A stretch of DNA of 53,262 nucleotides, taken from Oscillospiraceae bacterium. GTDB taxonomy: Bacteria; Bacillota; Clostridia; Oscillospirales; Oscillospiraceae. Shown here piece after piece: positions 7,322 to 15,429 of this stretch (positions within the stretch are counted from its first letter, which is position 1; each line of letters starts with the position of its first letter). The notes under the pieces were generated by a model that was given only the letters and a program-made list of their open reading frames with translations, was not told where the DNA came from and did not search any database. The stretch is from positions 1 through 53,262 of the forward strand of contig JAEDKW010000001.1 of NCBI GenBank assembly GCA_016295615.1, written 5' to 3'. The position numbers and the translations under genes are program-made.

Positions 7322-8560
7322 ATGAAAGAATTAAAAGGCGCATGTATCATCGGGCAGTCCGGCGGTCCCACTTCTGTTATCAACGCGAGTGCCTACGGGG
7401 TGATCCGTACCGCGCTTGACAGCGACGTGATCACGAACGTTTACGGCGCGGAGCACGGGATCAAGGGCGTTTTGAACGACCGCCTGTTCGACATGAGCAA
7501 GGAGGATGCCGGGGAGCTGGAGCTTCTCAAGTATACCCCCTCCTCCGCGCTCGGCTCCTGCCGCTATAAGATGAAGGATCCCGATGAGGATGACACGGAC
7601 TACAAGCGCATTCTTGAGGTTTTCAAAAAGCATGACGTTCGTTATTTCTTCTATAACGGCGGGAACGACTCGATGGACACCTGCAACAAGATTTCCAAGT
7701 TCATGCAGAAGTCCGGATACGAGTGCAGGGTCATGGGCGTGCCCAAGACGATCGACAACGACCTGTTCGGCACCGACCACTGCCCCGGCTATGCCTCCGC
7801 CGCCAAGTATATTGCAACGAGCTGCATGGAGGTCTATCAGGACGCGCGCGTCTATGATACCGGCATGATCTGCATCATCGAGATCATGGGACGCCACGCC
7901 GGCTGGCTGACGGCCGCGGCGGCGCTTGCCGCAGAGTACGGCGCAGGTCCCGACCTCATTTATCTGCCCGAAACAGACTTTGATATGGAGCAGTTTCTCT
8001 CCGACGTCGCGCGTGTCTACAAGGAGCGCGGCAACTGCATGGTCGCCGTGTCTGAGGGCATCCATTATGCCGACGGCAGCTTTGTTTCCGAGGCTAAGAC
8101 GAGTGCGACGGACGGCTTCGGTCACGCCCAGCTCGGCGGTCTCGCGGCGCTGCTTGCGAACGTCGTGAAGGAAAAGCTCGGCGTTAAGGTTCGCGGCATT
8201 GAGCTGAGCCTTTTGCAGCGCTGCGGTGCGCATCTCGCCTCCGAGACCGATATTGAGGAATCGTTTATGGCGGGGAAAGCCGCGGTCGAGAATGCCGTCG
8301 CCGGCATGACCGACAAGATGGTCGCGTTTGAGCGCGGCGAGATCAACGGGCATTATGCCTGCAAAACCAAGCTTCTGAACCTCACCGATGTTGCAAACTT
8401 CGAAAAGAAGGTACCGCTTGACTGGATCAACGAGGCGCACAACGGTGTGACGCATGATTTTATCGACTATGCCCTGCCGCTCATTCAGGGCGAGCCGAAG
8501 CTTCCTAAGGAGGATTCCCTCCCCCGCTTCGCCAGGCTTAAAAAGGTCCTGGCAAAGTGA
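7322..8560 (+). CDS. pfp: Pyrophosphate-dependent phosphofructokinase
   Basis: 6-phosphofructokinase of the PPi-using clade (412 aa, longer than the 320-aa ATP enzyme). Seen: GQSGGPTSVIN, the phosphoryl-donor loop GGNDS (113-117) and the substrate motif PKTIDND (141-147). Known: ATP-PFKs have Gly in the donor loop and PGTIDND, while PPi enzymes have Asp in the loop and Lys in PKTIDND, as here (Lys142). It makes glycolysis reversible at this step and saves ATP. Next to aldolase and transketolase it may also act on sedoheptulose 7-phosphate (see findings). The start has AAGGAG eight bases upstream. Confidence 0.92.
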   Translation: MKELKGACIIGQSGGPTSVINASAYGVIRTALDSDVITNVYGAEHGIKGVLNDRLFDMSKEDAGELELLKYTPSSALGSCRYKMKDPDEDDTDYKRILEVFKKHDVRYFFYNGGNDSMDTCNKISKFMQKSGYECRVMGVPKTIDNDLFGTDHCPGYASAAKYIATSCMEVYQDARVYDTGMICIIEIMGRHAGWLTAAAALAAEYGAGPDLIYLPETDFDMEQFLSDVARVYKERGNCMVAVSEGIHYADGSFVSEAKTSATDGFGHAQLGGLAALLANVVKEKLGVKVRGIELSLLQRCGAHLASETDIEESFMAGKAAVENAVAGMTDKMVAFERGEINGHYACKTKLLNLTDVANFEKKVPLDWINEAHNGVTHDFIDYALPLIQGEPKLPKEDSLPRFARLKKVLAK

Positions 8561-8583
8561 CCTGAAAAGGAATATCACTTTAC

Positions 8584-8613
8584 AAAAAAGGACGCCTTAC
8601 GGCGTCCTTTTTT
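8584..8613. terminator. Bidirectional terminator between pfp and spoIVA
   Basis: AAAAAAGGACGCC (8584-8596), loop TTAC, GGCGTCCTTTTTT (8601-8613). T-runs on both strands serve both the plus-strand pfp gene and the converging minus-strand spoIVA gene. Confidence 0.95.
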
Positions 8614-8622
8614 GTTTTTGTT

Positions 8623-10104
8623 TTACAGAATAATACAGATGAGTCCGCCGCTTCCCTCGTTGATAATACGCTCGAGCGTCTGGCGAAGCTTGGTGCGGGC
8701 ATCGTCCGGCATGTGCTTGAGCTTTGCCTGCAGATCCTCGTTGACGATCTCGTGGAAGCTGCGTCCGAAAATGTTGGACTGCCAGATTTTCCCGGTATCG
8801 CCCTCGAACTCCTGCAGTAAGTAGTTGACCATGTCTTCGGACTGCTTTTCGTTGCCGACAATGGGCGAGACGGTCGTCTCGATATCGGCGCGAATCATAT
8901 GGATGCTCGGTGCGCTCGCCTTGAGCTTGACGCCGTAGCGTCCGCCCTGCTTCATGATTTCCGGTTCTTCGAGATTCAGCTCGTCAACGCTCGGGACCAC
9001 GATGCCGTAGCCGGTGTCACGCGCATCCTGTACGGCCTGGGCGACCTTGTCGTACTCCGCCTTGACCGAGGAGAGCTGCGTCAGCAGCGACATCAAATCT
9101 CCGTCGTCCTTGACATCGAAGCCGGACTGCTGTGAAAGCGTTTGATAGAACAGCGACCGCGGAAGCTGCAATTCCGCCTGAGCGATACCCGTTCCGAGAT
9201 CGATCGAGAGCGTTTTTGCCGCGCTGATACTCTCGTATGCGCCCATCGCGGCAATCGCGGGCGCGATCTCGCGAATGCAGTGAAGTCCGCTCGAACCTTC
9301 GCGAATCGCCTGATACAGCCCGCATTTGATGGGATGCTCGTTGTCAAGCGCTTCTACCCACGGCGGGAGGAACAAGTCAAGCTCGGAAACCGGGAACTCA
9401 TAGAGGATCGCCTGCAGAATATCCGCAACGGCGGCATCGTCGAGCAGCAGACAGTTGACCGGCAGGCAGGTTACGCCGTAGCGGTCGGAAATATCGTTTG
9501 CGATCGCCTTGACGCGCGCAGAGTCCGGATCCTCGGCATTGAGCAGCACCAAAAACGGCTTGCCGATCTCCTGCAGCTCCCGGATGACGCGTCCCTCCGC
9601 CTCGACATATGCTTCGCGCGGAATGTCGGTGATGCTGCCGTCGGTGGTGATCACGATGCCGATGGTGGAGTGCTCACGGATCACGCGCGAGGTGCCGAGC
9701 TCCGCCGCTTCGCTCATCGTGACCTCATGGTCAAGCCACGGCGTCGTCACCATACGGGGATTCTCGCCCTCCATCGTGCCGGTCGCGCCGGGAACCATGT
9801 ATCCCACGCAGTCGATGAGCCGCACGGAACAGCTTCCGCCCTCGCCGAGCGCAATGTCGACCGCCTCCTCCGGAACGAACTTCGGCTCCGCCGTCATCAC
9901 CATGCGTCCGCTGCCGCTTTGCGGCAGCTCGTCTTTGGCGCGTTCTCTGCGGTAAACATTGTCGATGTTCGGAATGACCTGCGTTTCCATGAAGCGCTTG
10001 ATAAAGGTCGATTTCCCGGCACGCACGGGACCGACAACGCCGATATAGATGTCTCCGGAGGTACGGACGGAAATATCCTGATAGATTTGAGTGTTGGTAT
10101 TCAT
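8623..10104 (-). CDS. spoIVA: Stage IV sporulation protein A
   Basis: Spore-coat morphogenetic ATPase (493 aa, as in other Firmicutes). It polymerises on the mother-cell side of the outer forespore membrane and forms the basement layer of the coat. Seen: Walker A GPVRAGKST (25-33), LIDCVGYMVPGA (switch/Walker B region), and the conserved C-terminal tail ending GGLICIIL, needed for membrane and SpoVM contact. The start has GGAGG seven bases upstream. It lies 16 bases after the sipL-like gene and is co-transcribed, so the sigma-E promoter upstream of sipL probably drives both. Confidence 0.97.
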   Translation of the reverse strand: MNTNTQIYQDISVRTSGDIYIGVVGPVRAGKSTFIKRFMETQVIPNIDNVYRRERAKDELPQSGSGRMVMTAEPKFVPEEAVDIALGEGGSCSVRLIDCVGYMVPGATGTMEGENPRMVTTPWLDHEVTMSEAAELGTSRVIREHSTIGIVITTDGSITDIPREAYVEAEGRVIRELQEIGKPFLVLLNAEDPDSARVKAIANDISDRYGVTCLPVNCLLLDDAAVADILQAILYEFPVSELDLFLPPWVEALDNEHPIKCGLYQAIREGSSGLHCIREIAPAIAAMGAYESISAAKTLSIDLGTGIAQAELQLPRSLFYQTLSQQSGFDVKDDGDLMSLLTQLSSVKAEYDKVAQAVQDARDTGYGIVVPSVDELNLEEPEIMKQGGRYGVKLKASAPSIHMIRADIETTVSPIVGNEKQSEDMVNYLLQEFEGDTGKIWQSNIFGRSFHEIVNEDLQAKLKHMPDDARTKLRQTLERIINEGSGGLICIIL

Positions 10105-10120
10105 CGTCTGACCTCCCTGC

Positions 10121-11662
10121 TCAGCGCTTGCGCGGGATCAGCAGCAGCTGACCGACCTTCGCCGCGGCTTCTTCCGCCATTTCATTTGCCTTGAGAATGT
10201 CTTCGACCGTTGTGCGGTACTGCTTGGCAAGATTCCACAGGGTCTCGCCCGATGACAGGGCGCGCAGCACCAGCGACGGCATGTTGAGCGATGTGTTTTC
10301 CTGCTTTTCCGCACTCAGAGACATCAGACACGGATAGCACGGTGCGGTAGCCGCCGCAACCGTGAACTCGACCGGACAGCGAACCTCGATCCCGCCGGCA
10401 GTCACGCTTGTCATTATGTCGTTTGCGCAGACGCTGCGGACGCTGATCCGTCCGGCTGCGGGGATATCCGTGTCGAGCGAGACCTCCGCACGGCGCTCAC
10501 ACAGCAGCGGACTCCCGTTTTCATCAAGATACAGCACCTTGATGTTGGCAGTCGCGCGCAGCGTGCAGCCGTCGCCGTTTCGCGAGACACTGACATTGCC
10601 GAAGGTAACGTCGGTGCAAAGGATGGTCTGTACGGCAACGCCGGTTTCAAGCTGCTCACGCAGCATTTGCTGGCGCAGGAACAGCTCGGGAGTTTCGGAT
10701 AACGCGATCTGCTCGCTCTTTGCGTTTAAGTCGTAGGCGGTGCTGTAAAGGTCGGCAATGCAGCAGATGCTTTTCGTCTGACGCAGAACAACAAAAGCGC
10801 TGATAAACAGCTTGAGCGATATCGTGTGCGTGTCATCCGGCGCATTGTCGCTGCCGATCCGCATTTCGCAGCCGGTCAGGCGCAGCAGGGCATCGCAATA
10901 GATCGCAGCTCCGGCATCTTCCTTCCCTTCTATGATCTGGGAAAACGGAAGCTCGCTGCTCATCTGCGAAATCACGCCGCTGTCCGTCAGGTACAGAACG
11001 TCCAGACACGCAACGCCCTTTAAAATGAGCTTGTTGCCCACGCTTTTGCACTCCGTTACGCGCAGTCTGCACTGTGAGCGCAGCAGCTCGCGCACGGGTT
11101 CCTTGACGCTCGAGAGCACGATCTCCTCGGAAAAAACAAAGTCCTTTTCCCGAATTCCCTGAATCAGCGAGATATCGTGGTTTTCACAGAGCGTCTCGAT
11201 TTTGTAAGCTTCCTTTTCCGCAATGCCGCCGCAGGTGGTCAGTGTTGTCGGCTCATACAGCGTGAGGCACAGGTCAATGGTGACCCTCGTGAAGATTTTT
11301 CTCGGGTTCAGCATGCGTACATCCGGTGCGCTGATATGTCCCTCCATGCACACTTCGCCGACACCTTTTCCGAAGCGTCCCTCAAGTGCATAGTCAACCG
11401 GTATGGAATAGTCGAGCGAGCGTATCCCCTGCGTATCCTCCGCCATGTAAAGAAGCGTCATTTTTACGGTGCCGGAAACGCCGATCTTCCCCTCTGTGAT
11501 CTCGCGGCTTCGCAGGAAAAGACAACCGCTTGCATCCACGATGCGTGCAATATCCGGACAGTAGTCCGGTACGATCGTTTCCATCGTCTCCTCGTGTGTA
11601 TCGCATAGCTGCGGTAATGCCTGATAACAGGCAAAGTGCTCCTGTTGCAGTTCCAGTTCCAT
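10121..11662 (-). CDS. sipL: DUF3794/LysM protein, SipL-like coat anchor
   Basis: 513 aa. Seen: DUF3794-type beta-rich repeats through about residues 20-430, where the last repeat reads TAGGIEVRCPVEFTV, and a C-terminal LysM domain (LSSGETLWNLAKQY, about 464-510). Known: C. difficile SipL has this domain order and binds SpoIVA through its LysM domain; it is the functional counterpart of Bacillus SpoVID. The direct linkage to spoIVA and spoVM strongly supports that role here. The start at 11662 has GGAG nine bases upstream; the extra seven codons to 11683 lack a site. A near-consensus sigma-E promoter lies just upstream. Confidence 0.88.
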   Translation of the reverse strand: MELELQQEHFACYQALPQLCDTHEETMETIVPDYCPDIARIVDASGCLFLRSREITEGKIGVSGTVKMTLLYMAEDTQGIRSLDYSIPVDYALEGRFGKGVGEVCMEGHISAPDVRMLNPRKIFTRVTIDLCLTLYEPTTLTTCGGIAEKEAYKIETLCENHDISLIQGIREKDFVFSEEIVLSSVKEPVRELLRSQCRLRVTECKSVGNKLILKGVACLDVLYLTDSGVISQMSSELPFSQIIEGKEDAGAAIYCDALLRLTGCEMRIGSDNAPDDTHTISLKLFISAFVVLRQTKSICCIADLYSTAYDLNAKSEQIALSETPELFLRQQMLREQLETGVAVQTILCTDVTFGNVSVSRNGDGCTLRATANIKVLYLDENGSPLLCERRAEVSLDTDIPAAGRISVRSVCANDIMTSVTAGGIEVRCPVEFTVAAATAPCYPCLMSLSAEKQENTSLNMPSLVLRALSSGETLWNLAKQYRTTVEDILKANEMAEEAAAKVGQLLLIPRKR

Positions 11663-11694
11663 GGTAGTCCTCTCCTTTGGCACGGTGTTGCTTC

Positions 11695-11723
11695 ACTTTA
11701 TGCCGCAGGAAAGTTGAATATGC
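11695..11723 (-). promoter_or_regulatory. Sigma-E-type promoter of sipL-spoIVA
   Basis: Minus strand: -35 GCATATT (11723-11717), 14-base spacer, -10 CATAAAGT (11702-11695). The sigma-E consensus is KMATATT, 14 bases, CATACANT, so only one clear mismatch is seen. The predicted start is about 25 bases upstream of the sipL start codon. It fits mother-cell expression of coat genes. Confidence 0.65.
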
Positions 11724-11731
11724 CAAGCAGT

Positions 11732-11806
11732 TTATTCTTTGATGCCGAACATCCGGCGCAAAACGCCGCGGAGAAACTTCGGTGACTTCCAAATGACGAT
11801 TTTCAT
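11732..11806 (-). CDS. spoVM: SpoVM, forespore membrane curvature-sensing peptide
   Basis: A 24-aa open frame starting MKIVIWKSPKFL and ending RRMFGIKE. B. subtilis SpoVM is 26 aa and shares the pattern K-x-P-K-F-L-x-G-(I/V)-(V/L)-R-x-M-(L/F)-G, including Pro9, which is needed for correct membrane insertion. Known: this amphipathic helix marks the convex forespore membrane and recruits SpoIVA. A G-rich SD (GGGGGGAG) precedes the ATG by a short spacer. It lies 10 bases after the 50-aa membrane protein and 69 bases before sipL. Gene finders usually miss it because of its size. Confidence 0.92.
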   Translation of the reverse strand: MKIVIWKSPKFLRGVLRRMFGIKE

Positions 11807-11816
11807 AGACTCCCCC

Positions 11817-11969
11817 CTAAAATCTTTTCATACAGCCGATTCCGCAGAAGATCAGCAAAAATGCCACCAAAAACATCAGCGCACCGACAGGAAAGACAGC
11901 AACGATAAAGATCGCAAGACCGAGCGCGAGTGCGCAAAGTCCTACACAATGCCAGGGATTGCGATACAT
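11817..11969 (-). CDS. 50-aa membrane protein upstream of spoVM
   Basis: A small frame beginning MYRNPWHCVG and ending CGIGCMKRF, with a strong GGAGGAAGGG site five to ten bases before its ATG. Seen: two hydrophobic stretches (about residues 9-25 and 28-45) joined at FPVG, so probably two membrane-spanning helices, with Cys at 8, 12, 42 and 46. I recognise no family. Spacing of 10 bases to spoVM implies one transcript, which suggests a mother-cell or forespore membrane role during coat assembly (inference). The promoter is not clear: only a TATACT-like -10 box about 60 bases upstream was seen. Confidence 0.68.
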   Translation of the reverse strand: MYRNPWHCVGLCALALGLAIFIVAVFPVGALMFLVAFLLIFCGIGCMKRF

Positions 11970-12043
11970 GTTCCCTTCCTCCTCTCCCCGCTTATGTTTT
12001 TGCTATCACAGTATATACACCGACGGCATGACCGGTCACATAA

Positions 12044-12079
12044 GAAAGAGAGCGGATCGATATCGATTCACTCTCTTTC
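12044..12079. terminator. Hairpin downstream of rsgA
   Basis: GAAAGAGAG (12044-12052) pairs with CTCTCTTTC (12071-12079). The loop holds the self-complementary ATCGATATCGAT, giving one long interrupted stem. It lies three bases past the rsgA stop. No long T-run follows on either strand, so it is a weak terminator or an mRNA 3'-end stabiliser. Confidence 0.5.
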
Positions 12080-12082
12080 GTT

Positions 12083-12958
12083 TCAGTTTTGCCATTCCCT
12101 GAGGTCTTTGAGCTCCTGATAGAGTCTCACATAGCTCTCATGCCGTCCCCTGACGATCTTTCCTGAGCGTACAGCTTCCAGCACGGCACAGCCCTTTTCC
12201 CTGGTGTGGCTGCAGCCGGCAAAGCGGCAGTCATCGAGGTACGGCGCAAATTCGGGAAACGTCTCGGGAAGACGGTGCTTCAGCTCAAGATTCATCTCGT
12301 CCGTTTCAAAGGAAGAGAAACCCGGTGTATCAATGACCTCCGCACCGCCGGCGATGCGGTAAAGCTCCACATGGCGCGTCGTATGGCGGCCGCGGCCGAG
12401 CGCCATACTCACCTCGCCCACCTGAATCTGTATGCCGGGATCGAGCGCATTCAAAATACTGGACTTTCCAACGCCGGAGTTTCCTGTAAAGGCGGAAAGC
12501 TTTCCGGCGATTGCCGCGCGAAGCGCATCCAGACCCTCACCTGTTTCGGCACTGACGCAAAGCGGGGAGAATCCCGCGGCGGTATAGTATGCGCTCAGCT
12601 CCTGCGCGGGATCGAGATCACACTTATTGATGCAAATGAGCACGTCGCAGTTTTTGAGCGCCGCAACTGCGGTCATTCGGTCCACGAGATACGGGTCCGT
12701 CTTCGGTATCGCATGGGAGCAGATGATCACGAGCTGATCAATGTTGGCGACAGACGGACGGTCAAAGAAGTTCCTGCGCGGCAGGATCTCTTCCACGCGT
12801 CCCTCCCCGTTTCCGAGGTCAATGATCTCAACAAAATCGCCGACCAAAGGGGACAGCCCGTCTCTGCGGAATTTTCCGCGCGCCTTACAGCGGATCATGC
12901 GGTCATCGCAATGGACGTAATAGAAGCCGCTGAGCGCCTTATGAATTCTTCCCCTCAC
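12083..12958 (-). CDS. rsgA: Ribosome small-subunit-dependent GTPase A
   Basis: A circularly permuted GTPase (291 aa) that checks late 30S subunit maturation. Seen: an OB-fold N-terminal domain (1-70), then the GTPase motifs in permuted order: NKCD (G4), GNSGVGKSS (G1), DTPGF (G3). The C-terminal zinc finger has the form C-x4-C-x-H-x5-C (CRFAGCSHTREKGC). The start overlaps the prkC stop by four bases (ATGA), so the two are translationally coupled. This is its usual place after prkC in Firmicutes. Confidence 0.95.
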   Translation of the reverse strand: MRGRIHKALSGFYYVHCDDRMIRCKARGKFRRDGLSPLVGDFVEIIDLGNGEGRVEEILPRRNFFDRPSVANIDQLVIICSHAIPKTDPYLVDRMTAVAALKNCDVLICINKCDLDPAQELSAYYTAAGFSPLCVSAETGEGLDALRAAIAGKLSAFTGNSGVGKSSILNALDPGIQIQVGEVSMALGRGRHTTRHVELYRIAGGAEVIDTPGFSSFETDEMNLELKHRLPETFPEFAPYLDDCRFAGCSHTREKGCAVLEAVRSGKIVRGRHESYVRLYQELKDLREWQN

Positions 12959-14682
12959 GGCGCCACCGGTTCTTTCGACCGGTCAGACGAAGTGTGTCCC
13001 CCGCTGACAACAAGGTCGATCGTTGTGCCGGCAGGAACCGTCTGATTTGCTTCCACGCTTTGATCAATTACAATACCCGCTTCGACGGAAGAGCTGCTGT
13101 CATAGGTGACCTCACCGCAGACAAGACCGAGCTGCACGAGATTCTGCCGCACGGTGTCAATATCGAACCCGGTGCAGGTCGGAACGGTGACCGGCTTCTG
13201 CTCTACGCCCTTGCTGATGACCAGTGTGATCGTGTCACCGGCCTGAATGGTTTCGCCGGAAGCCGGCACGGTTTTAATAATACAGCCGGAAGTGACGGAA
13301 TCGGAATAGTCCTCCGTATTTTCAAATTTCAAATCAAGGTCAAGGTTTTTCAGCTGGATCGTAGCGGAGCGATACTCCTGCCCCACAAGGTTCGGCATAG
13401 GCTCGGTTTTGATACCGGTGCTGACAAAAACAGAGATCACGCGGTCGCCTTTAACGATCTTGCCCTTTTCCGGCGTCTGCTCAATGATCTGCCCGGCGGG
13501 ATACTCGCTGCTTGCGCGCTGACCGATCTGTTCAATGGTAAAAACACTGCTGATCTTGGGATCTGCAAGCACTTCCTCCATGGTTTTGCCCAAAAGGTTA
13601 GGAACAGCAAATTCCGTTTGGACAGGATTTGAAAAGCTGCCAAAAATAAAGTGAAACAGTGCAAAGATAATGGCGGCGGCGGCAAGGATGCCTCCGACGA
13701 GCGCAAGCATTTTACGCGTCTTGCTGCCGCTCACGGCGTCTTCTTCGTCCTCTTCCTCAGCAGAATAAGAGTTGACGGCCTTTACGGCAGGAATATACTG
13801 AGTCGGTTCCGTGTTCACTTCGCGGCGAAGGTCTTCAATCGTAAAATCGAGGTCGACTTCGGGATTCTTGCGGAACTCTTCGAGGTCAGCGAGCATTTCA
13901 TCTGCCGAATGATAGCGTTTTTCCATGTCCGACGCCATTGCCTTCATGCAGATGAGCTCCAGCGCCTCCGGCACCTCCGGGTTGATCTCACGCGGAGAAA
14001 GCGGTACGGAACTCAGGTGCTGGATCGCGACGGAAACGGCGCTGTCGCCCTCAAAGGGCAGCCGGTTGGTCAGAAGCTCATAGAGGACGACGCCGGCGCT
14101 GTAAATGTCAGAGCGCGCATCGATGCGGTCGCCCTTTGCCTGCTCAGGCGAAATATAGTGGACGGAGCCCAGCGCTTCCTGCGTGAGCGTTTGCGCCGAG
14201 TTGGAAAGACAGGCGATGCCGAAGTCAGCCACCTTAACGCTTCCGTCCCGCAGTACCATAATGTTCTGCGGCTTAATGTCACGGTGGATGATGCCGCGGG
14301 AATGCGCGTGGCTGAGCCCCTTCATGATCTGAGTAATAAAATGGAGCGCTTCACGCCAGTTGAGCTGACCGCGCTTTTCCATGTATTGCTTGAGCGTGAT
14401 CCCGTCGATGAGCTCCATGACGATGTATTCCGTTTCGCCGCGGGACACGTCGTAGACCGAGACAATATTCGGATGGGACAGCATAGCAACTGCCTGCGAT
14501 TCGTCACGGAAACGGCGGCGGAAATCGGCATCTTCCGCAAGGTCGCTTTTGAGCACCTTGACGGCAACAAGACGATTCAGCCGGTGGCACTTTGCCTTGT
14601 ACACGACCGCCATGCCGCCGCTGCCGATCACTTCGAGCAGCTCATAGCGATTGTCCAGCATTTTACCAATCATTTTATCCAT
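12955..14682 (-). CDS. prkC: PASTA-domain Ser/Thr protein kinase
   Basis: A transmembrane kinase (575 aa) sensing peptidoglycan fragments or lipid II and phosphorylating division, wall and translation factors. Seen: P-loop GSGGMAVVYKA, Lys42 in VAVKVLK, catalytic HRDIKPQN with Asp135, DFG at 153-155, an acidic juxtamembrane stretch, one membrane helix (about 326-347), and three PASTA repeats outside (about 357-424, 427-492 and 497-562). The order prpC-prkC-rsgA is conserved in Firmicutes. The start lies 15 bases after the phosphatase stop. In Bacillus the orthologue triggers spore germination by muropeptides. Confidence 0.95.
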   Translation of the reverse strand: MDKMIGKMLDNRYELLEVIGSGGMAVVYKAKCHRLNRLVAVKVLKSDLAEDADFRRRFRDESQAVAMLSHPNIVSVYDVSRGETEYIVMELIDGITLKQYMEKRGQLNWREALHFITQIMKGLSHAHSRGIIHRDIKPQNIMVLRDGSVKVADFGIACLSNSAQTLTQEALGSVHYISPEQAKGDRIDARSDIYSAGVVLYELLTNRLPFEGDSAVSVAIQHLSSVPLSPREINPEVPEALELICMKAMASDMEKRYHSADEMLADLEEFRKNPEVDLDFTIEDLRREVNTEPTQYIPAVKAVNSYSAEEEDEEDAVSGSKTRKMLALVGGILAAAAIIFALFHFIFGSFSNPVQTEFAVPNLLGKTMEEVLADPKISSVFTIEQIGQRASSEYPAGQIIEQTPEKGKIVKGDRVISVFVSTGIKTEPMPNLVGQEYRSATIQLKNLDLDLKFENTEDYSDSVTSGCIIKTVPASGETIQAGDTITLVISKGVEQKPVTVPTCTGFDIDTVRQNLVQLGLVCGEVTYDSSSSVEAGIVIDQSVEANQTVPAGTTIDLVVSGGHTSSDRSKEPVAP

Positions 14683-14697
14683 ACCGATCCCCCTTCC

Positions 14698-15429
14698 TTA
14701 CCGGTTTTTCAGCAGAACGGCAGTGACGTTGTCAGGCGCGCCGTGCTGCCGGGCGAGCGCAATGAGGCGCTCCAGCCCCTCGTTCAGGTCATCTGCGCTG
14801 CAAACGGCGCGGCAGATCTCCTCATCTGTCGCCGCCACGACCAGACCGTCCGTGCAGAGCAGCAGCAGATCGCCGTCCTCCAGCGTCATTTCATAGGTGT
14901 CGCAGGGCATGCTGCTCTCGGGTCCGAGCGCGCGGGTGATCAGGTTGCGGTTCGGGTGTGTGCGCGCCTCCTCCGCGGTAATATCGCCGCTTTCCACCAG
15001 ATGCTCCACGACGGAATGGTCGTGCGTAATGCGGCGGATCTCCCCGGCGCGGATGAGGTAGGCGCGGCTGTCGCCGATGTTGCTGATCACGGCGCCGCCC
15101 TGATAGACGATGGCGGACACAAGCGTTGTTCCCATGCCCTGACAGTCCGGATCCTCCAGGGCGCGCCGATGCACGGCGGTATTTGCCTGCGCAACGCAGA
15201 AGGACGAAAGCTCGCGCAGCTGCTGCGGCGCCATATCCTCCTTCAGCATGGTCCTGAGCTGCTCCATATAGGTATCCACGGCAAGCGAACTTGCGGTTTT
15301 TCCGCCGCGCTGACCGCCCATACCGTCACAAACGACGGCAAGGAGGTGCGCAGGAGTTTCCGCGACCGTGAAGGTATCCTGATTTTCCTGGCGATGCAGG
15401 CCGATATCCGTCAAGCCGGAAGCCCTCAT
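14698..15429 (-). CDS. prpC: PP2C-type Ser/Thr phosphatase
   Basis: Mn/Mg-dependent phosphatase (243 aa) that reverses PrkC phosphorylation. Seen: the PP2C motifs in order, ENQD near residue 15, CDGMGGQRGG (metal Asp), GDSRAYLI, LLLCTDGL and the C-terminal DNVTAVL metal Asp. No extra domains or membrane segments. The start codon overlaps the rlmN stop (four bases, ATGA). Confidence 0.95.
   Translation of the reverse strand: MRASGLTDIGLHRQENQDTFTVAETPAHLLAVVCDGMGGQRGGKTASSLAVDTYMEQLRTMLKEDMAPQQLRELSSFCVAQANTAVHRRALEDPDCQGMGTTLVSAIVYQGGAVISNIGDSRAYLIRAGEIRRITHDHSVVEHLVESGDITAEEARTHPNRNLITRALGPESSMPCDTYEMTLEDGDLLLLCTDGLVVAATDEEICRAVCSADDLNEGLERLIALARQHGAPDNVTAVLLKNR

Noticed and set aside
7322..8560. 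Annotation as ATP-dependent phosphofructokinase
   Set aside because: The donor-site and PKTIDND residues are those of PPi-dependent enzymes.
11970..12060. A sigma-E promoter ahead of the 50-aa membrane protein
   Set aside because: Only a TATATACT-like -10 box was found, and no KMATATT box lies at 13-16 bases upstream of it.
12206..13045. A plus-strand 279-codon frame over rsgA and prkC
   Set aside because: It is antisense to two well-conserved genes, with no start signal and no recognisable domain.
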